A stretch of DNA of 64,000 nt from Ochromonas danica (taxonomy: Eukaryota; Sar; Chrysophyceae; Chromulinales; Chromulinaceae). Of the stretch, positions 1-9,925 are shown piece by piece (within the stretch, counting starts at the first letter, position 1; each line of letters begins with the position of its first letter). The position numbers and the translations under genes were made by a program. The notes under the pieces are model-generated. The model ran no database searches and had not been told where the DNA came from. It saw only the letters and a list, made by a program, of their open reading frames with translations. The stretch covers positions 1 through 64,000 of the forward strand of contig VKHL01000002.1 in the NCBI GenBank assembly GCA_015146655.1. Reading direction: 5' to 3'.

Positions 1-50
1 TTATTTTTTTTTAATTTTCTTTTACTCTTTTTTTTTTTAAAAAAATATGT

Positions 51-105
<55 letters not shown>

Positions 106-129
106 TCTTAAGGCGGTGTTGTTTTGCAG
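1..129. repeat. Low-complexity T-rich stretch at the window edge
   Basis: Bases 1-104 are almost pure T with some A, including an unbroken T run of more than 50. The end of the run leads into the acceptor of the A1 exon, so it probably lies in an intron. Runs of this length are easily miscounted in assemblies. Confidence 0.7.
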
Positions 130-843
130 GCACATTTTGACTGCGTGCCATCCCCTTATGCTCTTGTTGACGGTGCACGGGTCAAATGGAGCATCCCATT
201 ATTGCTGGATGCTTTAGTTTATTTCTACGAGAACGAGGCCTTCAAGATTGCTGTACGAAGGGAATTTAATCAACAAAGAGTTTTGGCTGATTGCCTTCTG
301 AGAGAAATGAACCGAGTTTTGAACAGTTTAGATGATGAATCTTCCACGCCGATTCCTCATGAGAATACTATGGTTTATGTTCACATGGTGCCTATTGAGC
401 ATCCTTGGAATAGTCTTGAGGATGTTAGAAACATTCTCCTTCAATGCCCTCCTTCCAAATCGACCAAGAAGTATTCTCAAATGGTTGATGTCCTCACCGA
501 ACGTCTAACGTCTATTATGGGTGAGTTTGAGCTTCCTTATATCATAAAATCGGTTGTATCCAAGTTGTTGTGTAATGTATCTGTGCGAAGTGCCAACGGT
601 CGACCAATCTACAATAATCTTGGTTCGGAGCCGAATTTGTTATCAATCATGACTGCTGATCGCATCCAAACCGTTACAAGTAGACATTTGATTGATTCTT
701 TGGGTCGTCCCGAGAACCATAATGATCAACCGAGGGCATACAAGCGTCGCCATTCCGAAATTGAGCCTGCTCCTAATGCTGAATCTACGGATGACAAGTG
801 TGTTGAATTTACGAATAGTGATAGCCAGTCCAACCAGCCATAG
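130..843 (+). CDS. Unrecognised protein, paralogue A1 (5' partial)
   Basis: This is the last exon of a gene whose first exon is not in the window. The exon opens just after a TTTTGCAG acceptor at 122-129, behind a T tract of more than 50 bases, and reads phase 0 to a TAG at 841-843 (237 residues). It is clearly a paralogue of the gene at 1539-2772: both begin AHFDC, then share LVDGAR.KW, IPLLLDA, RREFNQQ, a block with HPWN, CPPSKSTKKY, and a segment ending EPNLL. In the paralogue the same acceptor follows a 35-codon first exon, so a similar missing exon is expected here. The C-terminus is short, polar and lacks the long Ser-rich tail of the neighbour. I do not recognise the family. There is no signal peptide, membrane segment or known catalytic motif. 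The gene is probably lineage-specific. Confidence 0.6.
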   Translation, partial: AHFDCVPSPYALVDGARVKWSIPLLLDALVYFYENEAFKIAVRREFNQQRVLADCLLREMNRVLNSLDDESSTPIPHENTMVYVHMVPIEHPWNSLEDVRNILLQCPPSKSTKKYSQMVDVLTERLTSIMGEFELPYIIKSVVSKLLCNVSVRSANGRPIYNNLGSEPNLLSIMTADRIQTVTSRHLIDSLGRPENHNDQPRAYKRRHSEIEPAPNAESTDDKCVEFTNSDSQSNQP

Positions 844-1538
844 ATCGTCCTTTGTCTTTAGTGCAACTCTTGTGCTTTTCATCAAAACACATCAATTATA
901 GCGTTTAAGTTCCTTTAACAAGCGACTATTCAGTAATTGAACAGAGCTTCGTTTTACATAAGATTCTGAGGCTTTGAGAGGATCTCAAAAGAGGTTTGGC
1001 TGTGTCTTGGCATTTAATTGTGGCTGGAGTAGTTCTGCGTAAGCCCAAAGTCGAAAAATATATTTGTAGACAATATGATGTGTACTAATTTAGTAAGGTT
1101 TTAGTAACTTGGAATTTTGTTGGAACGGTGTTCAACAGCGGATTGAAAATGATGAATCTTCGGAAGGGAAACATTCGAGGATTTCGGTGATTTCGGAGTT
1201 ATGGGACGTTGAGAGCTTCAACTTCCACTTCTTTTTTAAACCCATAATTCGACATTTATAACCTTGAATTTTGCTAGTTCAATTCCGCGCAGACACGCCC
1301 ACGCAGACATTACATACAGCACGCACTCAAAGATCCAAGATCCGAAGCTCCTCACTCCGTCATAATGAAAACCAAAGCAAAGCAAGCTCGCCGTCTGCTC
1401 ATCACTTTATTTTGTTTTTCTTTCTTTAGCTTCTAATTCTTATTTGACTGATATTCTTTCCTTTTTTTACTATAAACTGTTTCTAAATTTTGGTATTCTT
1501 TTTTTGCGTATATATTTAAACAATCCAAATCAACAAGC
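844..1538. other. Intergenic region and probable 5' leader of A2
   Basis: No gene was recognised between the two paralogues. A 23-residue upstream reading frame (ATG at 1365, TAA ending 1436) lies before the A2 start and could be a leader ORF. Pyrimidine-rich tracts fill 1410-1510. No tRNA or clear repeat was seen. Confidence 0.5.
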
Positions 1539-2772
1539 ATGGTCATCAAGGAAGAAACTTACTGCGAAATCAACATTGTTTGGAAAAATGTTGTGATTGA
1601 CTTTTACAATTCCTTTATGAACAGTTTCCAAGCGAATAAAAAGGTAAGCACTACCCATTCCTTTTCCCCTCTATCCATTTGCGCTAACATCTGGTGCTCT
1701 GCTACAGGCTCATTTTGACTGCTTGCCGCCGCCATATAATCTTGTCGATGGTGCCAGAAGTAAATGGTGTATCCCATTGCTTCTGGATGCTATTATCTTT
1801 TTCCACCAGAGTGATGTTTTCAAGCATGCTACAAGAAGGGAGTTCAACCAACAAAAAATCCTTGCCAATTGCCTACTAAAAGAACTTCGATTCCAAAGTT
1901 CTTCCCTCATCCAAGAAAATAATTCTTCTCCATCCCCTACTCCTCTTGAGGACTTGAGTGTCCATATTCACGTTGAGTCTATTCAACATCCATGGAATTG
2001 TCTAGAGAGCTTGAGAGATGCTCTCCTTAAATGCCCTCCTTCTAAATCGACGAAGAAGTATTGTGCTATGATTAATCTCCTTGCTGATCGACTATCAGAG
2101 GTCATGGAGAGCAATGAGCTTTCTAATGTAATCGAAACTGTGATATCCAAAGTACTGTGCAGTTTGGATGTGCGCAGCGTCTGTTATCAATCATCCAAAC
2201 CTGTTGACGATGATTGTCCAGAGCCGAATTTGCTAGCTGTCCTCAGCATTGATCGCATTAAGACTATGGTAAATTCGGACACCTCGGATCTTTTCTTGAA
2301 TAAAGTTGAGAACCCTTCATCACCTTCAAACATTGAGGACATTTGTCCGCTATTAGGAAAGTTATCTGCCAAACGACGCTCTTCATCCATTCGATCAGTT
2401 TCTAGTGTTGCAAGTGCTGACGAAGAATATGTTAGGAACGAGTTCTCTTTGTATCGCAGACCTATGGGCAGCCTTGAAGATCTTGACATGTGTGACTGTG
2501 ATAGTCTGCCTGATCAAAATCTCAGCATTGTGACCATGGATCTTGATGATAACGACAATGGGATCAAGAGCGAATTCGATATGTTTGTTGATTCTCTTGA
2601 GTCGAGTGATCCTACTGAAGTCGGTGTTATCTTTGCGAATAGTCCGACATATTTTGATAGTCCCCTCAGTGCTGATAGTCCCCTCAGTGCTCGTAGCTCT
2701 CAAGGGAGCTTCTTGGATGAGGACTTGTATGTCCGTTCGCTTTCGGCTTCTCGAAGATCATCTTCTCGTTGA
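1539..2772 (+). CDS. Unrecognised Ser-rich-tailed protein, paralogue A2
   Basis: Two exons, 1539-1643 and 1708-2772, are joined by a 64-nt GT-AG intron (gtaagc...ctacag) in phase 0, giving 389 residues. The 35-residue first exon is acidic and aromatic. Exon 2 carries the conserved block shared with the 130-843 gene, to about residue 220. After that comes a divergent Ser/Asp-rich tail with the near-repeat SPLSADSPLSA and a terminal Arg-Ser-rich segment. The first ATG after the upstream leader is used as start. The TGA at 2770-2772 is followed by 54 more in-frame sense codons that continue the same Ser/Arg-rich composition to a TAA at 2935-2937, so the annotated end may be a recent truncation or a read-through site. 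No function can be given. Regulation through phosphorylation of the Ser-rich tail is only a guess. Confidence 0.65.
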
Positions 2773-4222
2773 TCATCTTCTCGTAGGGCATCTCGCAGGT
2801 TGTCTTCTCGGCGCTCCTCCGCCAATTCTGTGCTGAGCACGACCACTGTGGATTCCAACAATACATCATTTTCGGGACAGGCTGAATTGCTTTGCAATTC
2901 TCTTAGTCGTCTTTTTCCTCAAGCCACCTTGGAATAAAATGGCTGATTATACGCTTTTATTACAGCGTTATCAATGCTCTATGAAGTATCTATCTTGACA
3001 TGTGCCATCAATCGTGCCATGTGAATTGTTCTGCTTTTTTGTTTCCTTTGTCGTGATGTGTTTTCTGGAGAAAGAGTGTTTTGCAGACAAGCTGGCCTTT
3101 TACCAAAGCACTGTGGAATATCTATTTTGACACGTGCAAACAATCATGCTGTGTCATCATGCCATTTGGTGTTCTGTGTTTTTATGTTGATGCTTGTAGT
3201 TGAGAGAGAATGCTTTGCCGGCATCCTTTCTCTTCTTGTATATGTTGAAGCAGCTGATGGCATATATCGTGATAGGCTTTCGCATTGGTCTTTCATGCAA
3301 CCATGCCTTGCATTGTTCTGAGATAGAACTTGATGATGCCTCAATCACAGCTATTGCAATTCTTCTGTTCTTGCTTCAATGTTGCGACCTTTTGTCATAT
3401 CTACGGCGGCTGTATTCCCAATTCTCTCTTAATGCTGTGGATAGACTAAAGTGGTGTTTTGTTTCTTTTTCGTGTTTCAATCATTATTATAAAAATTGAA
3501 TTGGTATTTAGCGATATTGGAACTGCTAAACAGAGTCTCTTCAGACTGATTCATTGTCTTTTGAATCATATTGTGTTGTCTTATTGTAATGAAGTTTCGA
3601 GAAAATATATAAACAAAACAAGATCCTTCAAGAAATATGGGATATTATCAATCATCATCATCTGTCGGGTTCCACAATTGCACTTGTTGCTTTCTATTCG
3701 TTTAGAATAATAACTAGCTGTTGTAGATTTTTTCTCAAGCAGTATGGTAACGTTTCTACCCGCCAATAACATTGTGGTGTTTTATTTCTTTTCTTCCTTG
3801 TTAGTTTGCTTTTTACTATCAACCTTTGATATGTTGGATCTGCTATTATTGATTTGAGATGTAACAAAGTAAACTCCCAAGGACAATCTAATTTGGTCCA
3901 GTTTGAAAATAGAATACATAACGTTTTTTTTTTTAGCTACGTAGTATCCTCATAGTCCACATTCGTATTGTCGTAACCTCATGTGTCTGGCATGGTGCTG
4001 GAGCCATTTGGTTAACCATTTGGTTCAATAGCAGTTCCTGGGCTGAACTTAGCCGTTGGTGACCGCCTGGCCACTGATTCATCAGAACAACTCATTTGTT
4101 GGTAGACTACTCGTACAAGTACTACTATTGCATCAACCAAGACAAGCAACTAGCAGAATATAAATATATTATATATATATATATATTATTGACCTTATAT
4201 ATTCTTTAAGATAGTCTTGATC
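2773..4222. other. Long intergenic region with a degenerate tandem duplication
   Basis: The first 162 bases are the in-frame continuation of A2 described above. About 2981-3097 and 3117-3225 look like diverged copies of one unit: both have a TATCTAT.TTGACA.GTGC start, a CAATC.TGC..TGTG core, and an end with GAGA..G.TTTGC. No convincing coding gene was seen from 3230 to 4140. An AT-only stretch at about 4159-4190 precedes the FHA gene. Confidence 0.45.
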
Positions 4223-7097
4223 ATGTCAACTACTTTAATACCTCATATTATTGCCTTAGAATCGGATGGCAAAGAAGGAAAAATCTATTCGATTGATGAG
4301 AAAAATGGATTAATCATTGGTCGTGATAAACAATGTGCGATACGTGTTAAAGTACCTAGTATCTCTCGTCAACATGCTAAGATTGGTTATGATGATAATC
4401 GAAAGGTTAGTATTGCATGTATTTGTTTGTTTTCAATCTCACACTTTGTCTAATTTTCATATTTTGGGAATATTGTTGTGGTTGTGATTATTATTATTAT
4501 AGCTTTCTTATTTTCATCTTTCTTCTGTGAATCCTTCTATGATTAATGGAGAAGTGGTTAAGAAGACAGCACTTTTAAAAGATGGTGATATTCTTACTTT
4601 TGGAGATAGTCTTTTCCAAGTGAAATACATTACCAAAACAACAACTGCTGCTGCTGCTGCTGCTGCTGTAGCTGCTGTTACCACTGCAACACCCAAGAAA
4701 GAATTACGCAGAGCATTGTCTACTCCATTGAGGAAAGCTATTCAAGGCAAAACTCAATTAAAGAAGGCTGCTGTTCGTAGTGAAACACCAAACAAACCTT
4801 CTCGTGGTCTTCCTACCCCTTTACGCCAAGCTATTCAAAAGAGAAGAGAAGCTGTCGAGAAGGCGGCATTGGCTTCTCCTAATAACAACATGGCTGAAGT
4901 TGTTACTAATGCTAATGTACCTCCAGCTGTGACGGTTCATATTCATTTTGACAGTCCTCCAGCAGGTGTTGAGAAACAAGAAGTGAGTGTGAAATCTGTT
5001 GATTATCGACCAGCACCAAAGAAAATCAATTTCTTTGATGAACTGCGTGAGGCTTTAGCAGCTCGTCGTAAACGTTGCAGCTTGGGTAGTAGCACTGCAG
5101 GAAGTGCTGTTAGTCCAACTCGTTTACCTCAGAGAGTTGTTCAAAATGCTGTTAGTCCTCTACGAGTACAAGCTACCCCTAAAAAGGTCGCAACACCACA
5201 ACGATTGGCTACACCAAAAAGGAAGCCTATGCCTACTCCTCTGCGTAAAGCTATCGAAGGGAAACAACATGTAGAAGAAGAAGAGGAAGGCAAGGTGCAG
5301 GCTGAGACAGCTAACTCAACTGAGGCTGTGGAAGCTGTTGAAGAGGTAAAGGAGAATAGTGTTGAGGAGGAGGAGGAGGTAGTGGCTGTTCCAGTGTCCA
5401 CTGAAGAAGTTGTCCAGGCTGATTCAATGCAAGTCGAAGAACTGCCCAAGCAAGAGGAAGAAACAGCAGCTGTTGTTGAGCACAATGTGGAGCAAGAGAA
5501 AGTTGAACAAGTGGAGAGTAATGTTGTCAGTACTGGGGAAGTGAAGGAGGAGGAAATGCAATTGGAGGAGATTGAAGAAGTTAAAGGAGAAAAAGAGCAA
5601 CACGAAGAACAAGTTGTTGCAGAAGAACAAGACGCAGCTGTTAATGAAGAGAACCTTGAAGTCTTATTGAATCAAGATATCCTATTGGCTGCTTCCATGC
5701 AAATCGTCAAGGAAGCCTTCGAGTTGGAAGTGCGCAGTCCAGGCCGTCGACTTTCGGGACGTCTTTCCTTGCCATTCTCACCATTACGTACACCAGCACG
5801 CAAACCACGTGCTCGTGAATCTTTGCTTGGATCTCTTCAGAGGAAAGTCCGTGTTGATGGCGAAATGGCAGAAGATCCTATTGCAGCACTAACTGATGAA
5901 GAGCTCGAGCTGATTGAAGGTTATGCCGATCGCTTACCTGAAACCGATGGTATTGATGATATGGAACGTTTTGCTATTGCTTTGGATGCCTATTTGAGAG
6001 GTATTGAGCAAGCGCAGCAGTGGAGAGAGGCTGCCAGCAAATCGAGTGAAGGATCTGACCGCTTAATCGCACCACTTCCTTCTTCACCATCACGCTCTGA
6101 GGTTCCCGCTACTGCAGCTGCTGCTTCTTCCTCACCTCAAGTTGATCAAGTAGCCAAAACAGAAAGCGTGGAGGTGTCTGCACCAGCTGCTGCACCTGCT
6201 GTGGAAATTAATGAACAGGCTCTGGATGGATTGTGGGAGATGTTCGTGTTGCCTCCTGCCTATCTCGATGCCTTGCATGATGATCTTGATCATCAACTTG
6301 TGGAGGTTTATGCTGAAGAGATTCGATGCGCCACTGGAGTGGATGAAGGAGTAGCCTTCGGAGTCGCCCTTGATGCCTTCCTGGCTGATCCTGTTGCCTT
6401 CCGTCATCGTATTGGCCATCTTGCTCTGCCCGAGGAAGATGACGAGCCTGAAGTAGAGGACAATGAGACAGTAATTGATGCCGCAGATAGTGCTGCCATG
6501 CAGGTGGAGGCTGCCAATGATACTGTGCAGGAGGTTGCTGAAGCAGCCGTCACTACAGCAGAACAAGTTAAAGCAACTGAAGAGCCAGAAGTTAAAAAGA
6601 GCGAACCAGCGAAGAAAAGAGGTCGAAAGACTGTTAAGGTTGTCGCTGAGACAGAGGAGTCTCATGAAGAGAAAGTGGAGAAGAAGGAAGAAGAAGTTGA
6701 CGAGAAGAAGGAGGAGTCTCTTCCTCCTATCACTCCTCGTCGTAGCACTCGCCGTGGCGCCGTCGATGCCACAACACCACTTCCAGCTGAAGCTGTCACT
6801 CCTGCTCGCCGAACACGCAATCAAGCAGCAAGTCAAACACCTGCGGTCACACCCAAGAAGAGCACTACCAAGCGAGCGGCGTCAGCTCCTTCTACCAGTA
6901 AGCCCAAAGGTCGCAAGCGTAAGCAAGAGCAAGAAGAAGAGGAGGAGGAGGAAGAAGAAGCATTGGCCATTCTTTGCGATGGTTGTGATGGTGAATTTTT
7001 CGTGGATGAGCTGGGTCTTAAAGCTGTACCAGAAGGTGACTGGTTTTGTGCAGCTTGTGAAAAGAAGAGAAAGCGTTCACGCACAACCAAGAAGTAG
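4223..7097 (+). CDS. FHA-domain protein with TPLRxAI repeats and a reduced PHD-like C-terminus
   Basis: Exons 4223-4405 and 4503-7097 (97-nt intron, gttagt...ttatag) give 925 residues. The intron splits the forkhead-associated domain. Exon 1 supplies the GRD...SRQHAKI strands, and exon 2 supplies YFHLSS, NPS.ING, then L.DGDIL.FGD. FHA domains bind phosphothreonine, so a role in a nuclear or DNA-damage/chromatin complex is likely but inferred. Downstream are three copies of a TPLR[KQ]AI motif (near residues 135, 165 and 305), an Ala run encoded by a GCT repeat, long Glu/Val-rich acidic stretches, and two short conserved helices ending ALDAYL and ALDAFL. A basic tail has several TP sites. The last 40 residues contain CDGCD and a GDWFC..C ending typical of a PHD finger. 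The middle His/Cys ligands and the first Cys pair are absent. Start: first ATG in the exon. Confidence 0.75.
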
Positions 7098-7263
7098 AAA
7101 TGTTATGACATTATGGTTAGCTTCTGTGAATAGGTGGAAGGTGATCATTGACTGTATCACTGCTTGCCTATCCCCCTATAAAGCAGGCTTGGTGTACAAT
7201 TTAACTGTGTCTGTTCTTCTGCAAAAGAAAAAAACATTGTTGCCAATATAGAGAAGAAGAGAT

Positions 7264-7935
7264 TCACTTTCTGTGAGGTGGGGATACTAATCGATGGTAA
7301 ATCTCATTGTTGATCAGTTGAACAAGAGCTTTCTCATCTTCTTCATTCTGTATAACTACTACACTACGAGGTTTGTCTATACCAGAGGTATTGGCAATAA
7401 CTGCATCAACAGAAGCAGTTGCTTGAGCTAGCCGATCAGTAGGACTTAATTGCATTGCTAAACGTTGTTGTGCTTGTTCTTCTGACAATCCATTACGTTG
7501 CATGAGACGTTGAAGTGATGTCTCTACCTCAGAGGTGATAATCCAGATTTCATCAACCAGGTCTTCCCAATGAGCTTCAATAAGAACAGCTGCTTCAATG
7601 ATGATGACTTTATCATCAACAGATTTTACTAATTCTTCAATGAGAAGACGACGAATCTCTGGCCAGACAATCTCTCGTAATTGAGTCATCTTGTCAGTAT
7701 GACTAAAGACTATACCACCAAGTACTTTACGATCTATTTCACCTGTTATTGTATTAACAATATCATTACCAAAACATTGTATTAGTTGATGATAACAAGG
7801 TGTATTAACTTGATAGGCATGATGTCCTAATAAATCAGCATCAATTACTTTATATCCTTGTTCACGGAAAATCTTAATAGCAGTACTTTTACCACTACAA
7901 ATTCCACCAGTTAATCCTATTATGATCTGCTTCAT
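7264..7935 (-). CDS. coaE: Dephospho-CoA kinase
   Basis: Single exon, 223 residues, starting ATG at 7935. It catalyses the last step of coenzyme A synthesis, ATP-dependent phosphorylation of the 3'-hydroxyl of dephospho-CoA. The N-terminus has the P-loop GGICSGKST. It is followed by VIDAD, the family's conserved acidic motif, then a VVFSH-like segment (here IVFSH) ahead of IVWPEI, and an EAAVL strand. The lid region has the usual QR.......R pattern. Length is typical of the bacterial and plant single-domain form (about 200-230), so this is not the bifunctional CoA synthase. There is no clear targeting peptide, so cytosol is the simplest location. It converges with the FHA gene, with 166 bases between stops. 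Confidence 0.9.
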   Translation of the reverse strand: MKQIIIGLTGGICSGKSTAIKIFREQGYKVIDADLLGHHAYQVNTPCYHQLIQCFGNDIVNTITGEIDRKVLGGIVFSHTDKMTQLREIVWPEIRRLLIEELVKSVDDKVIIIEAAVLIEAHWEDLVDEIWIITSEVETSLQRLMQRNGLSEEQAQQRLAMQLSPTDRLAQATASVDAVIANTSGIDKPRSVVVIQNEEDEKALVQLINNEIYHRLVSPPHRK

Positions 7936-8368
7936 TACCTGCTGTTGATTACACTATCTAGATCGACTAGGACTTTTCAATTCAACTCAAAAGGTCTCTT
8001 ATTAAGTTAATGACTGGTACTGGTTAAGTTAAGTTAAGTTAAGTTAAGTTAAGTTAAGTTAAGTAAAGTAAAGTAACATCCTGATGTAATTCCTAATATT
8101 AATTCGAAAACAGTTTGCAATATTGACTTAAAAAGCAACAATAATTCAAAGTTGTTTGAAGTGGATAAAAAATGGCATGTTTGTAAATGTTAATTACAAT
8201 CAATAAATCCTCGTCAGTTTTATTCACCATAAACCGTCATAAGAAATGAGTCAAAGGGCGAATCAATACAATATACTAAACCACTAAATTTCATATAGCA
8301 AATCTACGTGTCAAATTTGTCAAACACTATTGCGTTTATACTCATGTGAAACCAAACTACCCATAACT
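7936..8368. other. Intergenic region
   Basis: This is the upstream region of the CoA kinase gene and the 3' flank of the secreted DOPA-dioxygenase-like gene. Apart from the pentanucleotide repeat listed separately, I see no gene. Confidence 0.5.
8023..8076. repeat. Pentanucleotide microsatellite (TTAAG)n
   Basis: About eight perfect TTAAG units, then a short TAAAG variant run. It lies about 90 bases upstream of the CoA kinase start. Confidence 0.9.
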
Positions 8369-9287
8369 TTAATCACAGTAGCAGTTATCATCTTTCGTTT
8401 TGCAAATACATGCAGACCCCGCACAGCACACCACCTGCGGACCGTACGTTTTCGCCTGCCCAAAGGAACACACTCCACCTCTTGTAAGACAAGTGGGGTT
8501 CTCAGGGGTGCCGAGGGACTGACCAAAGGACTCGGTCTGTGTGTATGGGGTAAAAATAGACATGTCCATATTCCATGGAGGGCCGACCCATCGGGCCCAG
8601 ATACTGTGATCTGTGTCGAGAAAACAAGGGTGGTGAAATGAAATGATTATGAGATGAAGGAGGGAGAAAGCAAAGAAATCACCTTCGTTTTCACAGCCCG
8701 TGTTGGGATGAACCAACAAAGTGAAGTTTGCACGGTGGGATACGAACCATGGAACCAAGGCATTCAAATAGTGAACGGGAACGAAGAAACCTGAAATATT
8801 GAGTCAAAAATAAATGCGAGTACTTTTGAAATTTGACGAAAACTTACTCCACTCTCCGACAGCAAAAGGACCGAGTGTGGTGTTGGTAATGTCGTGGTCA
8901 TAAATCGCACAAAGTCTGCCGTTGTCTGGGAAATAACAATTGATTGATAATAATTAATTGATCATTATATTTTGTTAAATTATTCATAGTGTTTGACGCA
9001 CCATATCTACCGGAAGGGTCAGAATCAGTTCCCTGACAAACTGGAGAATCTCCCAAATATGGAGCGAAATAAGCGATGGCTTCATCACGAAAAGCTGAAA
9101 CATCAGCGATCTCCTTTTGATTTGTTAGTTTGTAAGTGACATGAATGTGATAGGACATGGGTTGAGGGAAAGCGGATTGACTGCAATCAACATTAGGTTC
9201 AGCTTTTTTATATTCTGGTTTCCATGGATAACCCATTGTGGAAGTCAGCAACAACGCACACAAACTAAGACCGAACAAGATGGACAT
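8369..9287 (-). CDS. Secreted DOPA 4,5-dioxygenase-family protein
   Basis: Four exons on the minus strand: 9002-9287, 8848-8925, 8683-8790 and 8369-8610. All junctions are GT-AG and keep frame, giving 237 residues. A cleavable signal peptide (residues 1-19, Leu-rich, ending TMG) starts the protein. The body matches the DOPA-dioxygenase family (Pfam DOPA_dioxygen): YHIHVTY with the metal-binding-type His pair, a RDEAIAYF helix, then YDHDI, WSFFVPV, and SHRANFTLLVHPNTG. Characterised members open the ring of L-DOPA, for example in fungal betalain and muscaflavin synthesis. Many eukaryotic homologues have no known substrate. The C-terminus adds a Cys-rich tail (CC, C.C, CYC) not needed for the enzyme fold, fitting an extracellular or vacuolar protein. 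It diverges from the F-box/SPRY gene, with 638 bases between the two starts. Confidence 0.75.
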
Positions 9288-9925
9288 TTTATAGAGAAAT
9301 CTATAGCTTCCAAGTGTTAAAATGTGATACTATAGCATATGGCTGGAAGATGGATGGATTGGTTTTACTTCTAAATAGATACAGCGGCCAATACCAACCC
9401 AAGAGAGCTAATTCAACCTTCCAGAAAGTCCAAATCCGCCAGTGAGGAAGTCTCTCTTACCGGAGACAAAAGTCGTATGGGGCTGTTCCGTTCAGGAGGT
9501 TCAACATTCCGATGGCAAGGGCAAGGACAGACACACACAGTGACATACACAGTGACACACACTGACACACAGCCAGGCGGAACAAGCGAAGTTGGAAGTG
9601 CAAGGACGACAACACCAACAGGACATGCAACAACAAGTTTGGGACAGACATCTTCTACTTCCTACCCTCCTAAGAGAATACAACCAAGAAGAAGAAGAAG
9701 AAGAACACATTATCTACTAGACTACTTAGCTATCACAGTATTACCACTCTTAATCCCTAATTGCTGTTAGCATTATTCTTGTTACTGCTCTCCAAAGAGG
9801 AAGAAAAAAGATCTCCTAGCTGCTACTGATCGAGCGAATTCTTGTCAATTCCCAATAATTATTAAAATTGTTCCTTATTCTGTCTCTTGCCAATCAATCT
9901 CTTACTTCAAGTAATACAAGATAAG
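9288..9925. promoter_or_regulatory. Divergent intergenic region with CA-rich repeats
   Basis: This is the shared upstream region of the DOPA-dioxygenase-like gene (minus) and the F-box/SPRY gene (plus). About 9528-9573 is an imperfect CA/GACA-type repeat. A 97-codon reading frame crosses it but has repeat-driven composition and was not accepted as a gene. Confidence 0.45.

Noticed and set aside
6132-6836. Long antisense frames over the FHA gene
   Set aside because: They are shadows of Glu/Lys/Ala-rich codons on the plus strand.
9477-9770. 97-codon plus-strand frame
   Set aside because: Composition comes from CA/GACA and GAA repeats, and no domain is visible. It lies in the promoter region between two divergent genes.
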